Both the position numbers and the translations under genes were made by a program. From the NCBI GenBank assembly GCA_016927315.1, contig JAFGMV010000063.1:31940-95939 (forward strand): a stretch of 64,000 nucleotides of DNA, read 5' to 3'. Positions 1-8,113 of the stretch are shown here, piece by piece; within the stretch, counting starts at the first letter, position 1; every line of letters starts with the position of its first letter. A model generated the notes under the pieces. The model searched no databases, was not told where the DNA came from, and was given only the letters and a program-made list of their open reading frames with translations. This DNA comes from Anaerolineales bacterium (GTDB lineage Bacteria > Chloroflexota > Anaerolineae > Anaerolineales > Villigracilaceae).

Positions 1-367
1 AGGTTACACCGTTTTGCTCTTCAGCATGCCGGGACGTAATCGTCAGACGAGACACCGATCCAATAGATGACAAGGCCTCTCCCCGGAATCCAAGGGTTGA
101 GATGTGGAAGAGGTCGGCGGCGTGCAACAGTTTCGAAGTCGCATGGCGTGACACAGCCAGGGGTAATTCGGTTGACCGGATACCTTCCCCATCATCAGCC
201 ACCTCGATCAAGGTTCGTCCAGCCTCCTGGATTGTGACAACAATGCTCGCGGCGGCGGCATCCAGCGCATTCTCGACCAATTCCTTGACGACAGAAGCTG
301 GACGCTCGATCACTTCACCGGCTGCAATCTGGGAAGCAACTTCGGGCGTCAGGAGTTTGATTGGCAT
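1..367 (-). CDS. mutL: DNA mismatch repair protein MutL, N-terminal part (cut by window edge)
   Basis: Reading the minus strand from the ATG at 367 gives a typical MutL N-terminus, with the GHKL ATPase motifs in order: [10 protein letters not shown] (motif I, metal-binding Asn), DDGEGI (motif II) and GFRGEALSS (motif III, ATP lid). MutL couples MutS mismatch recognition to strand incision and excision through ATP-driven dimerisation. About 122 residues are inside the window; the rest lies to the left. The start is fixed by the conserved opening (about 12 residues before AAGEV). No Shine-Dalgarno sequence precedes it; a TATAAT box lies 6 nt upstream, so the mRNA may be leaderless. It diverges from the HAD gene at 387. 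Confidence 0.96.
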   Translation of the reverse strand, partial: MPIKLLTPEVASQIAAGEVIERPASVVKELVENALDAAAASIVVTIQEAGRTLIEVADDGEGIRSTELPLAVSRHATSKLLHAADLFHISTLGFRGEALSSIGSVSRLTITSRHAEEQNGVT

Positions 368-386
368 GAAGATATTATAATGTAGT
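368..386. promoter_or_regulatory. 19-bp divergent promoter with palindromic -10 box
   Basis: The whole gap between mutL (minus) and the HAD gene (plus) is 19 bp. Its centre is ATTATAAT (374-381), which reads TATAAT on both strands: 376-381 for the plus gene and 379-374 for mutL. The distance to the start codons is 5 nt and 6 nt, which would put both transcription starts at or next to the ATG. No clear -35 box is visible on either side; any would lie inside the opposite gene. Confidence 0.6.
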
Positions 387-1028
387 ATGCTTTTTACAAC
401 GGTTTTCTTTGATCTGGATGATACGCTGTACCCGAATTCTTCTGGCCTGTGGTCAGCAATCAAGACACGAATTGGCAGCTATATGCATGAACTCCTGGGG
501 ATTCCTGCACAAGATATTCCAATATTGAGAGAACAGTATTTCAGAAAATATGGAACAACCTTGCGTGGTCTGGAAGCCAATTACTCGATTGACAGGAAAG
601 AATACCTGGCTTATGTGCATGATCTTCCGTTAGCTGAATATATTGGACCTGATGTTGAACAGCGTGCAGTCATCCGTTCAATTCCTGCACGTAAGTTGAT
701 CTTTACCAATGCAGATGCAGCCCATGCTCAACGGGTGTTGTCGGTTTTACGGCTTGAAGATTGTTTTGAAGCGATCGTCGATATCAATGCGATGATGCCT
801 TTTTGCAAACCCCAGAGAGAAACCTTCAATATTGCTCTGGAAACCGCCGGGGAAGTGACCGCTGATCACTGTGCCCTGGTTGATGACCTGCAGCATACCA
901 CCCGGGCAGCCCTGGAGTATGGTTTTTTCAGTATTTTGTTTGGAGGGCAGGAGATGTCGGACAATGCCAATGCCGTATTGAAGCGCTGGCCTGATCTACC
1001 CGGGTTGCTGGAAGGGAAGGCCCTATGA
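387..1028 (+). CDS. HAD-superfamily phosphatase, pyrimidine 5'-nucleotidase-like
   Basis: This is a 213-residue HAD hydrolase. Visible motifs: motif I DLDDT at residues 9-13 (nucleophile Asp9), motif II Thr in IFTNA near residue 108, motif III Lys in FCKP near 140 and motif IV VDDL near 165. The cap region and spacing resemble the SDT1/pyrimidine 5'-nucleotidase subfamily, which removes phosphate from UMP/CMP, but the substrate cannot be settled from sequence. There is no Shine-Dalgarno sequence; TATAAT ends 5 nt before the ATG. Its stop overlaps the next gene by 4 nt (ATGA), so the two are probably translationally coupled. Confidence 0.88.
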   Translation: MLFTTVFFDLDDTLYPNSSGLWSAIKTRIGSYMHELLGIPAQDIPILREQYFRKYGTTLRGLEANYSIDRKEYLAYVHDLPLAEYIGPDVEQRAVIRSIPARKLIFTNADAAHAQRVLSVLRLEDCFEAIVDINAMMPFCKPQRETFNIALETAGEVTADHCALVDDLQHTTRAALEYGFFSILFGGQEMSDNANAVLKRWPDLPGLLEGKAL

Positions 1029-1273
1029 ATAATGGGAATGGTTACCTGGTGGCTGGATTGGTCATTGGAATCTTCCTGCTTTCCAACCTGTTGGCATTCC
1101 TGGCTGCTCGGGGTTTACGCGGCAAGCGCCTGGAATGGTTTAATCGAATGGGGGAGGGTATCCGCCAACCGTTCAAGGCTGAGGATCAATTCCTGGACGA
1201 ACTTTCACAGCGGGTCAACGATTTACAGGGAGAAAAGGGTAGTTCACACCAGGAACCGGGAAGTCCGATTTAA
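1025..1273 (+). CDS. Small single-pass membrane protein of unknown function
   Basis: An 82-residue protein with one strongly hydrophobic segment (about residues 7-29), followed by a basic then acidic, polar C-terminal tail with predicted coiled-coil character (DELSQRVNDLQGEK). The start ATG overlaps the stop of the upstream HAD gene as ATGA, the usual sign of translational coupling. An overlapping frame (1032-1298) is less protein-like and is treated as a shadow. I do not recognise a family. Confidence 0.6.
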   Translation: MNNGNGYLVAGLVIGIFLLSNLLAFLAARGLRGKRLEWFNRMGEGIRQPFKAEDQFLDELSQRVNDLQGEKGSSHQEPGSPI

Positions 1274-1403
1274 TCTGGTTCACTTAAAACTCATATGATC
1301 TTCATATATTTGAAAGGTATGATCTCATTATTCTCTAATCAGCACGTGGTATGTTATTATCCATGCTGGATACTTACTTCTTTTGTGTCCACAGGAGGTT
1401 TCT

Positions 1404-2669
1404 GTGAATAAAGCTTTACGGATAGCCATAACCGGATGTCTGTCAATGTTTTTGTTTGTAACCGCATATGCGGGTGGGTTTGCCACCAGGCACTTTTTGC
1501 CTGTGGAAGAGTTTTTGCCGGAGCCTGAATTTACAGTTATTCCGGTGCCTACGGTTCCCGAAGAAGCCAATGTCGCTACTCCGGATGATTTGGAACAACT
1601 CTATGAACCGTTCTGGCAGACCCGGGAACTTGTTCACCAGTACTATGTCGACCAGCCAGTGGATGACGAACTGCTGATGCGCGGCGCCATCCGGGGAATG
1701 CTGGAAGCTTTGGGTGATGAGCATACCTCTTATATGGATCCCCAGGAATTCAAAGATGCCAATGATAGTCTGGCCGGAGAGTATGAAGGGATTGGCGCAT
1801 ATGTGGATACGTCGACAGACTACCTGACCATTATCAGCCCAATGCCCGGTTCCCCGGCAGAAATCGCCGGGATAAAACCTGGCGACCAGGTGATAGCGAT
1901 TGATGGAGAAGATATGACTGGTATTGACGGTGAATTGGTCAGGCTGAAGGTGCTGGGGCCTGCAGGCTCAAAGGTTACACTGACTGTCTTAAGGGATGGA
2001 GAATCGGAACCAGTTGACATCGTAGTAATGCGTGATGTGATTACGATCAAAAATGTTACCGGTGAAATCCTGGACAATGACATTGCCTATATCCAACTGG
2101 CGTCTTTTGGCGATACAACCACGCAAGAATTACGGGCTACTTTAAAGGAATTGTTGTCTCAAAATCCCCGAGGGTTGATCCTGGATCTGCGAAACAATGG
2201 CGGCGGGTACCTGATCACGGCAATTGAAGTCTCATCCCAGTTTATCGATGATGGTGTTATCCTGTATGAACAATATGGGGATGGCACGCGTACGGACTAT
2301 AATGCATTGGGCAGAGGTATGGCGACAGAGATACCCATGGTGGTATTGATCAATTCGTTCTCTGCTTCGGCTTCTGAGATAGTGGCCGGTGCGATCCAGG
2401 ATTATGATCGGGGCCTTTTGGTGGGAGAAACTTCGTATGGGAAAGGTTCGGTTCAGAATTGGATCCCACTGCCCAATGATCAGGGCGCCGCTCGTATCAC
2501 GATTGCCAAATGGGTGACACCCAATGGCAGGGCTATCAACGGCGAAGGTTTGACGCCAGATGTGGCTGTCGAAATAACCGAAGAGGATTTCCTGGCTGGA
2601 GAAGATCCACAATTAGATAGGGCTATCGAAGTCCTGTTTGAGGCCATTGGTGAAACAGTAACAGACTAA
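1404..2669 (+). CDS. S41-family C-terminal processing peptidase (CtpA-like)
   Basis: Serine protease that trims exported or membrane proteins, recognising C-termini through a PDZ domain. The start is GTG at 1404, 5 nt after a perfect AGGAGG (1393-1398); a longer reading from 1383 uses TTG and ignores this site. Order in the roughly 421-residue product: N-terminal signal/membrane anchor (about residues 5-25), Pro/Glu-rich linker, PDZ domain (about 85-175, with GIGAYVD and PGDQVIAIDG), then the catalytic domain with the SASE serine and the lysine of SYGKGSV. The Ser/Lys dyad is intact. It is followed 26 nt later by a YugP-like peptidase, so the pair may share an envelope proteolysis role. Confidence 0.93.
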   Translation: MNKALRIAITGCLSMFLFVTAYAGGFATRHFLPVEEFLPEPEFTVIPVPTVPEEANVATPDDLEQLYEPFWQTRELVHQYYVDQPVDDELLMRGAIRGMLEALGDEHTSYMDPQEFKDANDSLAGEYEGIGAYVDTSTDYLTIISPMPGSPAEIAGIKPGDQVIAIDGEDMTGIDGELVRLKVLGPAGSKVTLTVLRDGESEPVDIVVMRDVITIKNVTGEILDNDIAYIQLASFGDTTTQELRATLKELLSQNPRGLILDLRNNGGGYLITAIEVSSQFIDDGVILYEQYGDGTRTDYNALGRGMATEIPMVVLINSFSASASEIVAGAIQDYDRGLLVGETSYGKGSVQNWIPLPNDQGAARITIAKWVTPNGRAINGEGLTPDVAVEITEEDFLAGEDPQLDRAIEVLFEAIGETVTD

Positions 2670-2695
2670 TTTAGTTAGGGACTGGAGGTACGAAT

Positions 2696-3391
2696 ATGTT
2701 TTTCCCTTATTTCAATGTCAATTACATGATCTTTATGATCCCGGCTTTCATCCTGATGCTGTTGACATCCTGGTATGTCAAGGCGGCGTATACGAAATGG
2801 AGCCAGGTTCCAGCCCGCAGCCGCCAGACTGGACTGGAGGCTGCCCGGCGACTGATCAATTCTGGCGGGCTGTATGATGTCAAGATTGAAGGCGTTAGCG
2901 GAAAAATGAGTGATCATTATGATCCGCGTACCAAGACGCTGCGCCTTTCCCAGAGTGTTGCTCAGAGCGCCTCGGTGGCCTCACTGGCAATTGCGGCTCA
3001 TGAACTTGGGCATGCCATTCAGGATAAGGAAGATTATCTACCGCTGCGCTTCCGCGGCGCCCTGGTACCAATGGTCAATATCGGTTCAACCATGGGTTGG
3101 ATTTTCATTATGATAGGTCTGCTGCTTAACTGGATGAATCTGGCCTGGATCGGTGTGGTTGCCTTCTCTGCGGGCGCTTTTTTTGCGCTGGTGACTATTC
3201 CGGTGGAGTTGAATGCTTCTGCCCGTGCAAAAAAGCTCTTAGCCGATTCCGGATTGATCGTTGGGCGAGATGAGCAGCGTGGCGTCAATCATGTCCTCAA
3301 CGCGGCTGCACTGACTTATGTCGCGGCCTTGGTCACTGCGGTGCTGCAGGTGTTATATTTTATTTCACTGCTGACCGGCCGCAGACGCTGA
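2696..3391 (+). CDS. YugP-like membrane zinc metallopeptidase (Zn_peptidase_2 family)
   Basis: A 231-residue integral membrane protein with an N-terminal membrane segment (about residues 5-24), a zinc-binding HELGH motif (AAHELGHAIQ, near residue 104), two central hydrophobic segments (about 125-165) and a C-terminal one. This is the layout of the YugP family, neutral zinc peptidases whose substrates are poorly known. The ATG is preceded by GGAGG at 2684-2688. It lies 26 nt after the S41 protease and is followed by a likely terminator at 3441, so the two probably form an operon. Confidence 0.9.
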   Translation: MFFPYFNVNYMIFMIPAFILMLLTSWYVKAAYTKWSQVPARSRQTGLEAARRLINSGGLYDVKIEGVSGKMSDHYDPRTKTLRLSQSVAQSASVASLAIAAHELGHAIQDKEDYLPLRFRGALVPMVNIGSTMGWIFIMIGLLLNWMNLAWIGVVAFSAGAFFALVTIPVELNASARAKKLLADSGLIVGRDEQRGVNHVLNAAALTYVAALVTAVLQVLYFISLLTGRRR

Positions 3392-3440
3392 ATGACATTG
3401 CCGGGGCGTTAACGATATAAGCTCAGGAGATATTTGAACT

Positions 3441-3472
3441 GGTGGCTTGCTGAAAGTAAGCCGCCATATTTT
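3441..3472 (+). terminator. Rho-independent terminator after the peptidase pair
   Basis: Stem GGTGGCTT (3441-3448) pairs with AAGCCGCC (3458-3465) with one G-U pair, a 9-nt loop, followed by ATATTTTT. Confidence 0.6.
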
Positions 3473-3688
3473 TGCGGCAGGTATTCTATCGATCACAACA
3501 CAGGGGCTGCGAATTGCTGAGTTGCTTTCCTGAAGGCTATTCTATTCGGGCAGGGCAAGCGCAGTTACTGTATGCCCAAATTGCCGCTAGAAGCTTGTTT
3601 TTCCCGTGGTAAAGTCTTCCTAAGCCGTCCATCCTGCACCAGGTACTTTTCCCTCATCCCAATCATGGCGCCTGATGTCAGGATGACT

Positions 3689-3722
3689 TCCCCTCTCCCG
3701 GTGGGAGATGGCCGGGTGAGGG
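3689..3722. repeat. CCTCTCCC...GGGAG...GGGTGAGGG intergenic motif
   Basis: The stretch contains CCCCTCTCCCGG, then GTGGGAGATGG and CCGGGTGAGGG. From memory, motifs of this pattern are scattered between genes in many unrelated bacteria. It can fold as a short hairpin (CTCCC/GGGAG). The rest of the gap 3473-3800 shows no gene. Confidence 0.45.
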
Positions 3723-3791
3723 CTTTTTACCACAAGAGGATCATTTTTGCTCGAAAACGACCAGATCATCGAGTTTAGATGCGATTGCTCT

Positions 3792-3953
3792 ATCTAGTTG
3801 GGGTGCACTAAAAATCTGTAGAATCACAAGATCTGAACGTCCCGAAGGGTTTTTATCAAACCCTCTAACGGGCAGATCAACCTTCGGGATGCTGCGCTGA
3901 GGATGCCAGCACTGTAATAAAATTCCCAACATTTTAGTGCACCCATCTAGTTG
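3792..3953. mobile_element. MITE-like element, copy 1, with 9-bp target duplication
   Basis: The element is 3801-3944 (144 bp). Its ends are perfect 13-bp inverted repeats GGGTGCACTAAAA / TTTTAGTGCACCC. It is flanked on both sides by ATCTAGTTG (3792-3800 and 3945-3953), a 9-bp target-site duplication. Inside there is a further hairpin (CCCGAAGG / CCTTCGGG). There is no transposase gene, so it must have been moved by an enzyme encoded elsewhere. A second, older copy lies at 41806-41948. Confidence 0.85.
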
Positions 3954-3999
3954 GGTTGGTTCAAGTTTTTCCTTGCTATCCAGTATAATCACGGTCATT

Positions 4000-4989
4000 A
4001 TGAAGAAATTCATTGTTTCCCTGATATTCTTCTTAGGGATTACACTTATTATTCTGAGTTTTTCTGAACTTAAAGAGACCGTCCAGATCCTCCAGGGCGG
4101 TAATTTCTGGTTTGTTGGATTGGCTTTTGGGGTGGAGTTCATCTGGGTGTTTTTCACGGGGCTTACGTATCGTTCGATATATAAATTATTAGACATGAAA
4201 GAGAGTGGTTGGCATTTGATGCTGGTGGCTGTGGCGGCTAACTTTGTTAATAATGTCACTCCGGCAGCAGGTATGGGGGGCACCGCCCTTTATATCCAGA
4301 ACGGTGTCAGGCGTGGTCATCCGCCTGGTAAGGTTACAGCAGCCAGCGCCCTGTATGTTCTGCTGGATTTCAGCAGTTTTTTGTGTGTGCTGGCCCTGGG
4401 TCTGGTCGTTTTGATCCGGCGAAATGATATCCAGATCGGGGAAGTGATCGCATCGCTGATCCTGCTGACAATTACGTCAACCTTGGCTTTCCTGATGATC
4501 CTGGGGATACACTCATCCCAAGACCTGGGTCGTGTGCTGGCTTGGGCGGCACGCGGGATTAACCATATTGTGCGTCCAATTATCAAGCGTGAGTATCTCA
4601 GCAAAGAGCGGGCCCATGAGTTTGCAGCAGAGATTGCAGATGGGTTGACCGCATTGAGAGTGAACCGCCAGAATCTATTCAAGCCGCTGGTCTTTGCGTT
4701 GATCGGCAAGGGGCTTCTGATCAGCATCCTGACCTTGATCTTTTTAGGGTTCAGTATTCCCTTTTCGAGCGGGACCATTGTCGGCGGTTTCTCGATTGGA
4801 TATCTGTTCATGATTGTTTCCCCAACGCCTTCAGGAGTTGGATTTATGGAGGGGGCGCTGGTTCTGGCGCTCACTTCTTTGAGGGTTAAATACAGCAATG
4901 CTGTGGTGGTCATGCTGGTTTACAGAGCGATCACCTTCTGGATGCCAATTGGGCTGGGAGCCCCGGCATTCCGGTATTTGCAGAAGTAA
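4000..4989 (+). CDS. UPF0104/YbhN-like (LPG synthase TM-type) membrane protein
   Basis: A roughly 329-residue polytopic protein with about eight hydrophobic segments and the conserved NNVTPAAGMGGTALY motif (near residue 85) of the lysylphosphatidylglycerol-synthase transmembrane family. The soluble aminoacyl-transferase domain of true MprF proteins is missing, so this is the stand-alone membrane part, of unknown substrate and possibly a lipid flippase. The start is placed at ATG 4000 (MKKFIVSLIFF); a longer reading from 3937 runs into the MITE end. TATAAT at 3984-3989 lies 10 nt before the ATG and no Shine-Dalgarno sequence is seen. A second member of the family lies at 56880. Confidence 0.85.
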   Translation: MKKFIVSLIFFLGITLIILSFSELKETVQILQGGNFWFVGLAFGVEFIWVFFTGLTYRSIYKLLDMKESGWHLMLVAVAANFVNNVTPAAGMGGTALYIQNGVRRGHPPGKVTAASALYVLLDFSSFLCVLALGLVVLIRRNDIQIGEVIASLILLTITSTLAFLMILGIHSSQDLGRVLAWAARGINHIVRPIIKREYLSKERAHEFAAEIADGLTALRVNRQNLFKPLVFALIGKGLLISILTLIFLGFSIPFSSGTIVGGFSIGYLFMIVSPTPSGVGFMEGALVLALTSLRVKYSNAVVVMLVYRAITFWMPIGLGAPAFRYLQK

Positions 4990-5414
4990 TAACAGCCGTA
5001 TGGGAATCTTGAGGTTCCTGAGGTACAACCCGGCGGCTGTCCGTTTTCAGGATCGCCGGCCGGCTTGATCTTCCCCTTTACATAATTTTCTTGAACCCCC
5101 CAGACAGCAGATGAATATGGCATGTTTGAATCAACCTGCTGGCTGGTTCTACCTGGGTAAGGCAGACCGCCGCTTGGTGACATGCTAACTTGCTGCAGGC
5201 ATGGATGCGCCTTTGCACTTGATTTCTGTTGATTTACTTATGAGGATCGCCAGGGTATGCCGAGAAGCTTGATATAAAGGATAGACACAGCATTTTGAGA
5301 TTGTATTGGGTCATAGAATGCTGTTTCGGATTCCTCAGGGTCCCCCGAATAGTGCGATGACCGTGGACCCTCTCGGTATGAAAAACCAGGCTATGATCAT
5401 TTTTGTAAGATTCC
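4990..5414. other. Gene-free stretch before the LacI regulator
   Basis: No convincing open frame, RNA gene or strong hairpin was seen here; only unsupported short frames on the minus strand cross it. The regulatory signals of the next gene begin at 5415. Confidence 0.5.
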
Positions 5415-5444
5415 TTGACAGGGGAGCCTTTATTGTTATATAAT
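5415..5444 (+). promoter_or_regulatory. Consensus sigma-70 promoter of the LacI-family gene
   Basis: TTGACA (5415-5420), 18-bp spacer, TATAAT (5439-5444). Both hexamers are perfect matches. The -10 box touches the operator at 5444-5457, so binding there should block the promoter. Confidence 0.85.
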
Positions 5445-5457
5445 GCAACCGGTTGCA
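5444..5457. promoter_or_regulatory. LacI-family operator, site 1
   Basis: Perfect 14-bp palindrome TGCAACCGGTTGCA with the central CG typical of LacI-family operators. It sits at the end of the -10 box and 16 nt before the start of the regulator, which points to autorepression. Sites 2 and 3 lie after the gene. Confidence 0.85.
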
Positions 5458-5473
5458 CAGACAAAGGTAAAAT

Positions 5474-6484
5474 ATGAACAAAACGCAGGTTCAAACCATT
5501 GCAGACATTGCTCGTCTGGCTGGAGTTTCCAAGTCAACTGTATCTCGCGCCTTGAATGACAGTCCATTGATCGGTGATGAGACCAAAGTGCGTATCCGCC
5601 AGATCGCCAAGGACAACAATTTCCAGATCAATGTTCCTGCGCGGCGGTTGAGCATGAAGAAAAGCAGCACAATTGCATTTGTAACCCATGCTTTTCACAA
5701 GGACTTTTCGGTTGCTGACCTTTTTACGCTTGAAATCCTGAGTGGCATTACCAGCACACTCTACCAGAATCGATATGACCTGTTGATGGCAAACGTCGAT
5801 CCATTCGATACAGAATGGCCGTATCAGTATCTCAGTACTGGCCGTGCAGACGGATTTATCCTGATGACTTCCACGCGTAAGCAGCTCCATATCCGGACCC
5901 TGGTTGAAATGGAGGCGCCATTTATTGCCTGGGGTGTGCCCAACCCGAAGTACAACTATTGCACTGTCACCGGGGATAACTTCAATGGCGGTCGTCTGGC
6001 AACCGAGCATCTGCTTGGGATCGGGCGAAAGCGGATCGCCTTCATGGGAGGGCCGGCAATGGAATTGGAAGTTCAACATCGTTATGATGGTTATGAACAT
6101 GCCCTGCGGGAAGCAGGTTTCGATCCGGATCCCCATCTGGTCTTGTATGGAGAATTTTGTTCGGAATCAGGTACTGCTTTGATGAACCAGTTTCTGGACC
6201 AGGCATCCGACCTGGATGCGGTTTTTGCTAATAGCGACCTGATGGCGATTGCAGCCATGAAAATCTTGCAATCCAGGGGAAGGAGAATCCCGGACGATGT
6301 GGCTGTTGTGGGGTATGATAACCTGTCCATTACTGAGGAGAGCCATCCACCCTTGACTACTGTCAGCCAGAATATTCGCACCTCTGGAATAATGCTGGCC
6401 AAGAACCTGCTGCAATACCTGGAGACAGGTGTGGTAATCAATGTATCTGTTCCGGTGGATTTGGTGATCCGGGAATCAGCATGA
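5474..6484 (+). CDS. LacI-family transcriptional regulator
   Basis: A 336-residue regulator. The N-terminal helix-turn-helix reads TIADIARLAGVSKSTVSRAL (about residues 8-27), followed by the hinge helix (NVPARRLSM, near 55) and a periplasmic-binding-protein-like sensor domain (about 65-335, with YDNLSITEESHPPLTTV near 280). LacI proteins of this type bind a small ligand, usually a sugar, and leave the operator. Identical palindromes before its own promoter and before the next gene imply it represses both itself and the downstream cluster. The ligand is unknown; the cluster has no transporter that would reveal it. Confidence 0.95.
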   Translation: MNKTQVQTIADIARLAGVSKSTVSRALNDSPLIGDETKVRIRQIAKDNNFQINVPARRLSMKKSSTIAFVTHAFHKDFSVADLFTLEILSGITSTLYQNRYDLLMANVDPFDTEWPYQYLSTGRADGFILMTSTRKQLHIRTLVEMEAPFIAWGVPNPKYNYCTVTGDNFNGGRLATEHLLGIGRKRIAFMGGPAMELEVQHRYDGYEHALREAGFDPDPHLVLYGEFCSESGTALMNQFLDQASDLDAVFANSDLMAIAAMKILQSRGRRIPDDVAVVGYDNLSITEESHPPLTTVSQNIRTSGIMLAKNLLQYLETGVVINVSVPVDLVIRESA

Positions 6485-6503
6485 TATATTTTTTCAATGA
6501 TTT

Positions 6504-6517
6504 TGCAACCGGTTGCA
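6504..6517. promoter_or_regulatory. LacI-family operator, site 2
   Basis: Perfect TGCAACCGGTTGCA palindrome 19 nt after the regulator's stop codon, embedded in a stretch (ATATATTTTTTCAATGATTT) that is repeated before site 3. Confidence 0.8.
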
Positions 6518-6562
6518 GCAGGATTGTACTTAGATGGATCAATATATTTTTTTCAATGATTT

Positions 6563-6576
6563 TGCAACCGGTTGCG
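6563..6576. promoter_or_regulatory. LacI-family operator, site 3
   Basis: TGCAACCGGTTGCG, one mismatch from the palindrome, 59 bp after site 2 and 32 nt before the ParB-like gene. The flanks of sites 2 and 3 are nearly identical for about 40 bp, so the operator region looks like a tandem duplication. Two sites 59 bp apart would allow cooperative or looped repression. Confidence 0.75.
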
Positions 6577-6608
6577 AGCAGGACACTGCTTTGAGAAAGG
6601 AGAATGAG

Positions 6609-7124
6609 ATGATGATGCAAATGCCCTTCCCCACCCTGCGTGGTTACGCTTTCCAGCTTTTCGAAACCCTACGCAGGTCAGCCTGGCGCAGGAACCTGTT
6701 TACCGGGAAACAGGCTGGCCTGGAAAGTATTTCGGACTACAAATCATTCCTAAACCACACTCGCCAATACCTGGGGTTACAGGAAATTCCTCTCTCCCAG
6801 ATCACTGGCACAGTCAACCGCACCAAAGATTTTGACCGGAACTTTATGCCGCGCAAGAAACACTTATGCGAGCGTTGGGTGAGTATTTACCTGACTTCCG
6901 AACGCAGTTCCTGGAGTGCGATACGTCTGTATAAGATCGGCCCGAAGTATTTCGTTGAAGATGGTCACCACCGGGTTTCGGTAGCAAATACTCTCAATAT
7001 GAAATCGATCTTGTCGGAAGTATGGGAATATCCAACCGAGACCTATCGATGGGTTGGGTATCACAATAGGTCATTGTGCTGCAGCGCCAAACAGCTGTCG
7101 GATACAAGTTGTTTGTGTGAGTAG
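6609..7124 (+). CDS. ParB/sulfiredoxin-fold domain protein, function unknown
   Basis: A roughly 171-residue protein. The start is put at ATG 6609, 6 nt after AAGGAG; a longer frame from 6534 would run through operator 3. The central part holds a ParB-N/Srx-like core with the strand LYKIGPKYFVEDGHHRVSVA (near residue 125), the signature seen in ParB-like nuclease or NTPase domains. No helix-turn-helix or ParB C-terminal domain follows, so it is not a chromosome-partition ParB. It is the first gene after the LacI operators and is followed 8 nt later by a metallo-hydrolase, implying co-transcription. Its role in a LacI-controlled cluster is not known. Confidence 0.7.
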   Translation: MMMQMPFPTLRGYAFQLFETLRRSAWRRNLFTGKQAGLESISDYKSFLNHTRQYLGLQEIPLSQITGTVNRTKDFDRNFMPRKKHLCERWVSIYLTSERSSWSAIRLYKIGPKYFVEDGHHRVSVANTLNMKSILSEVWEYPTETYRWVGYHNRSLCCSAKQLSDTSCLCE

Positions 7125-7132
7125 GAGACCCA

Positions 7133-8113
7133 ATGAACTATTTAGAGACGAGAGGACCGCATCAGATCGGACCCTGGGAAGTTGTACAGGTTGTGGAATG
7201 GGAAGGCGAAGCCTTTCCCCATACTTTCCTGTTCCCGCAGATATCCCTTGAAGAGCTTCGTGAAGCTTCGCCTGCAGGAAAAGATGCCCGCATCAGCCGC
7301 AAGGGAATGATCATTTCCAGTACACAGTTTTTTGTCTTGAAACAGTCTGGTCTGGTCATTTTGATAGAACAGGGAACCGGCAATGACAAAACTCGCCCGG
7401 ATGAACCGTATTGGGATCACCAGAAACTACCTTATCTGGAAACACTGGCCTCCTTGGGTTTCGGACCCGAAGACGTAAATTATGTCCTTTTATCCCATCT
7501 GCATCCGGATCATGTCGGATTGGCGACAACATTCAGGGACCGACAGTGGGTACCCACATTCCCGTGCGCCCGATATGTGATGCATGTGGATGAGTGGACC
7601 TATTGGAAGAACCTCCCTGATCGACCCTGTTTCATCCAGGATAGCGTGGTTCCCCTGGTTGATGCCAACATGGTTGAATGGGCCGGCGCTGGAGATGAAA
7701 TTGCCGGTATCCGTATCCATGAAGCGCCGGGACATACCCCCGGCAGCCTGCTTTTTGAGATCCAGGATACTAATGTATGGTTCATTGGTGATCTGCTGCA
7801 CCATCCCAGTCAGGTGCGGCGCCTGGAATGGCCATCAGGTTCTTTTGCATGCGATCATGCCTTGCTCTGCCAGCAGAGGCAGAAGTATTTCAGTCAATTT
7901 GCTGCAGCAGGCGCTTTATTATTCAGTGTACACTTGGGTAACTCCTTCAGGGTTGAACAAGATAATACTGCGGGTGCGTACAATATCATTTTCACCTCGG
8001 AAACCCGGAAAAGCATTCTCGTATCTGATAAAGGAGAATACGGTTATGGAACTACCAACACATCAAAAGAACGTGGAAGCTGTCAGACAGGTCGTGTTGG
8101 ATTATGTCGATAG
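7133..8113 (+). CDS. Metallo-beta-lactamase-fold hydrolase
   Basis: A 326-residue protein with the zinc-binding HxHxDH motif (LLSHLHPDHVG, near residue 125), a downstream APGHTPGS histidine (near 205) and FIGDLLHHP aspartate (near 223), all intact. Such enzymes hydrolyse lactones, thioesters, phosphodiesters and other bonds; the substrate here is unknown. GGAG precedes the ATG. Its 3' end overlaps the start of the next gene (ATG 8046) by 68 nt in another frame. Second structural gene of the LacI-controlled cluster. Confidence 0.88.
   Translation: MNYLETRGPHQIGPWEVVQVVEWEGEAFPHTFLFPQISLEELREASPAGKDARISRKGMIISSTQFFVLKQSGLVILIEQGTGNDKTRPDEPYWDHQKLPYLETLASLGFGPEDVNYVLLSHLHPDHVGLATTFRDRQWVPTFPCARYVMHVDEWTYWKNLPDRPCFIQDSVVPLVDANMVEWAGAGDEIAGIRIHEAPGHTPGSLLFEIQDTNVWFIGDLLHHPSQVRRLEWPSGSFACDHALLCQQRQKYFSQFAAAGALLFSVHLGNSFRVEQDNTAGAYNIIFTSETRKSILVSDKGEYGYGTTNTSKERGSCQTGRVGLCR

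Noticed and set aside
3741..4283. 180-codon minus-strand frame across the MITE and the start of the UPF0104 gene
   Set aside because: It reads the MITE as protein (a similar peptide appears at the second copy) and runs antisense to a clear membrane-protein gene.
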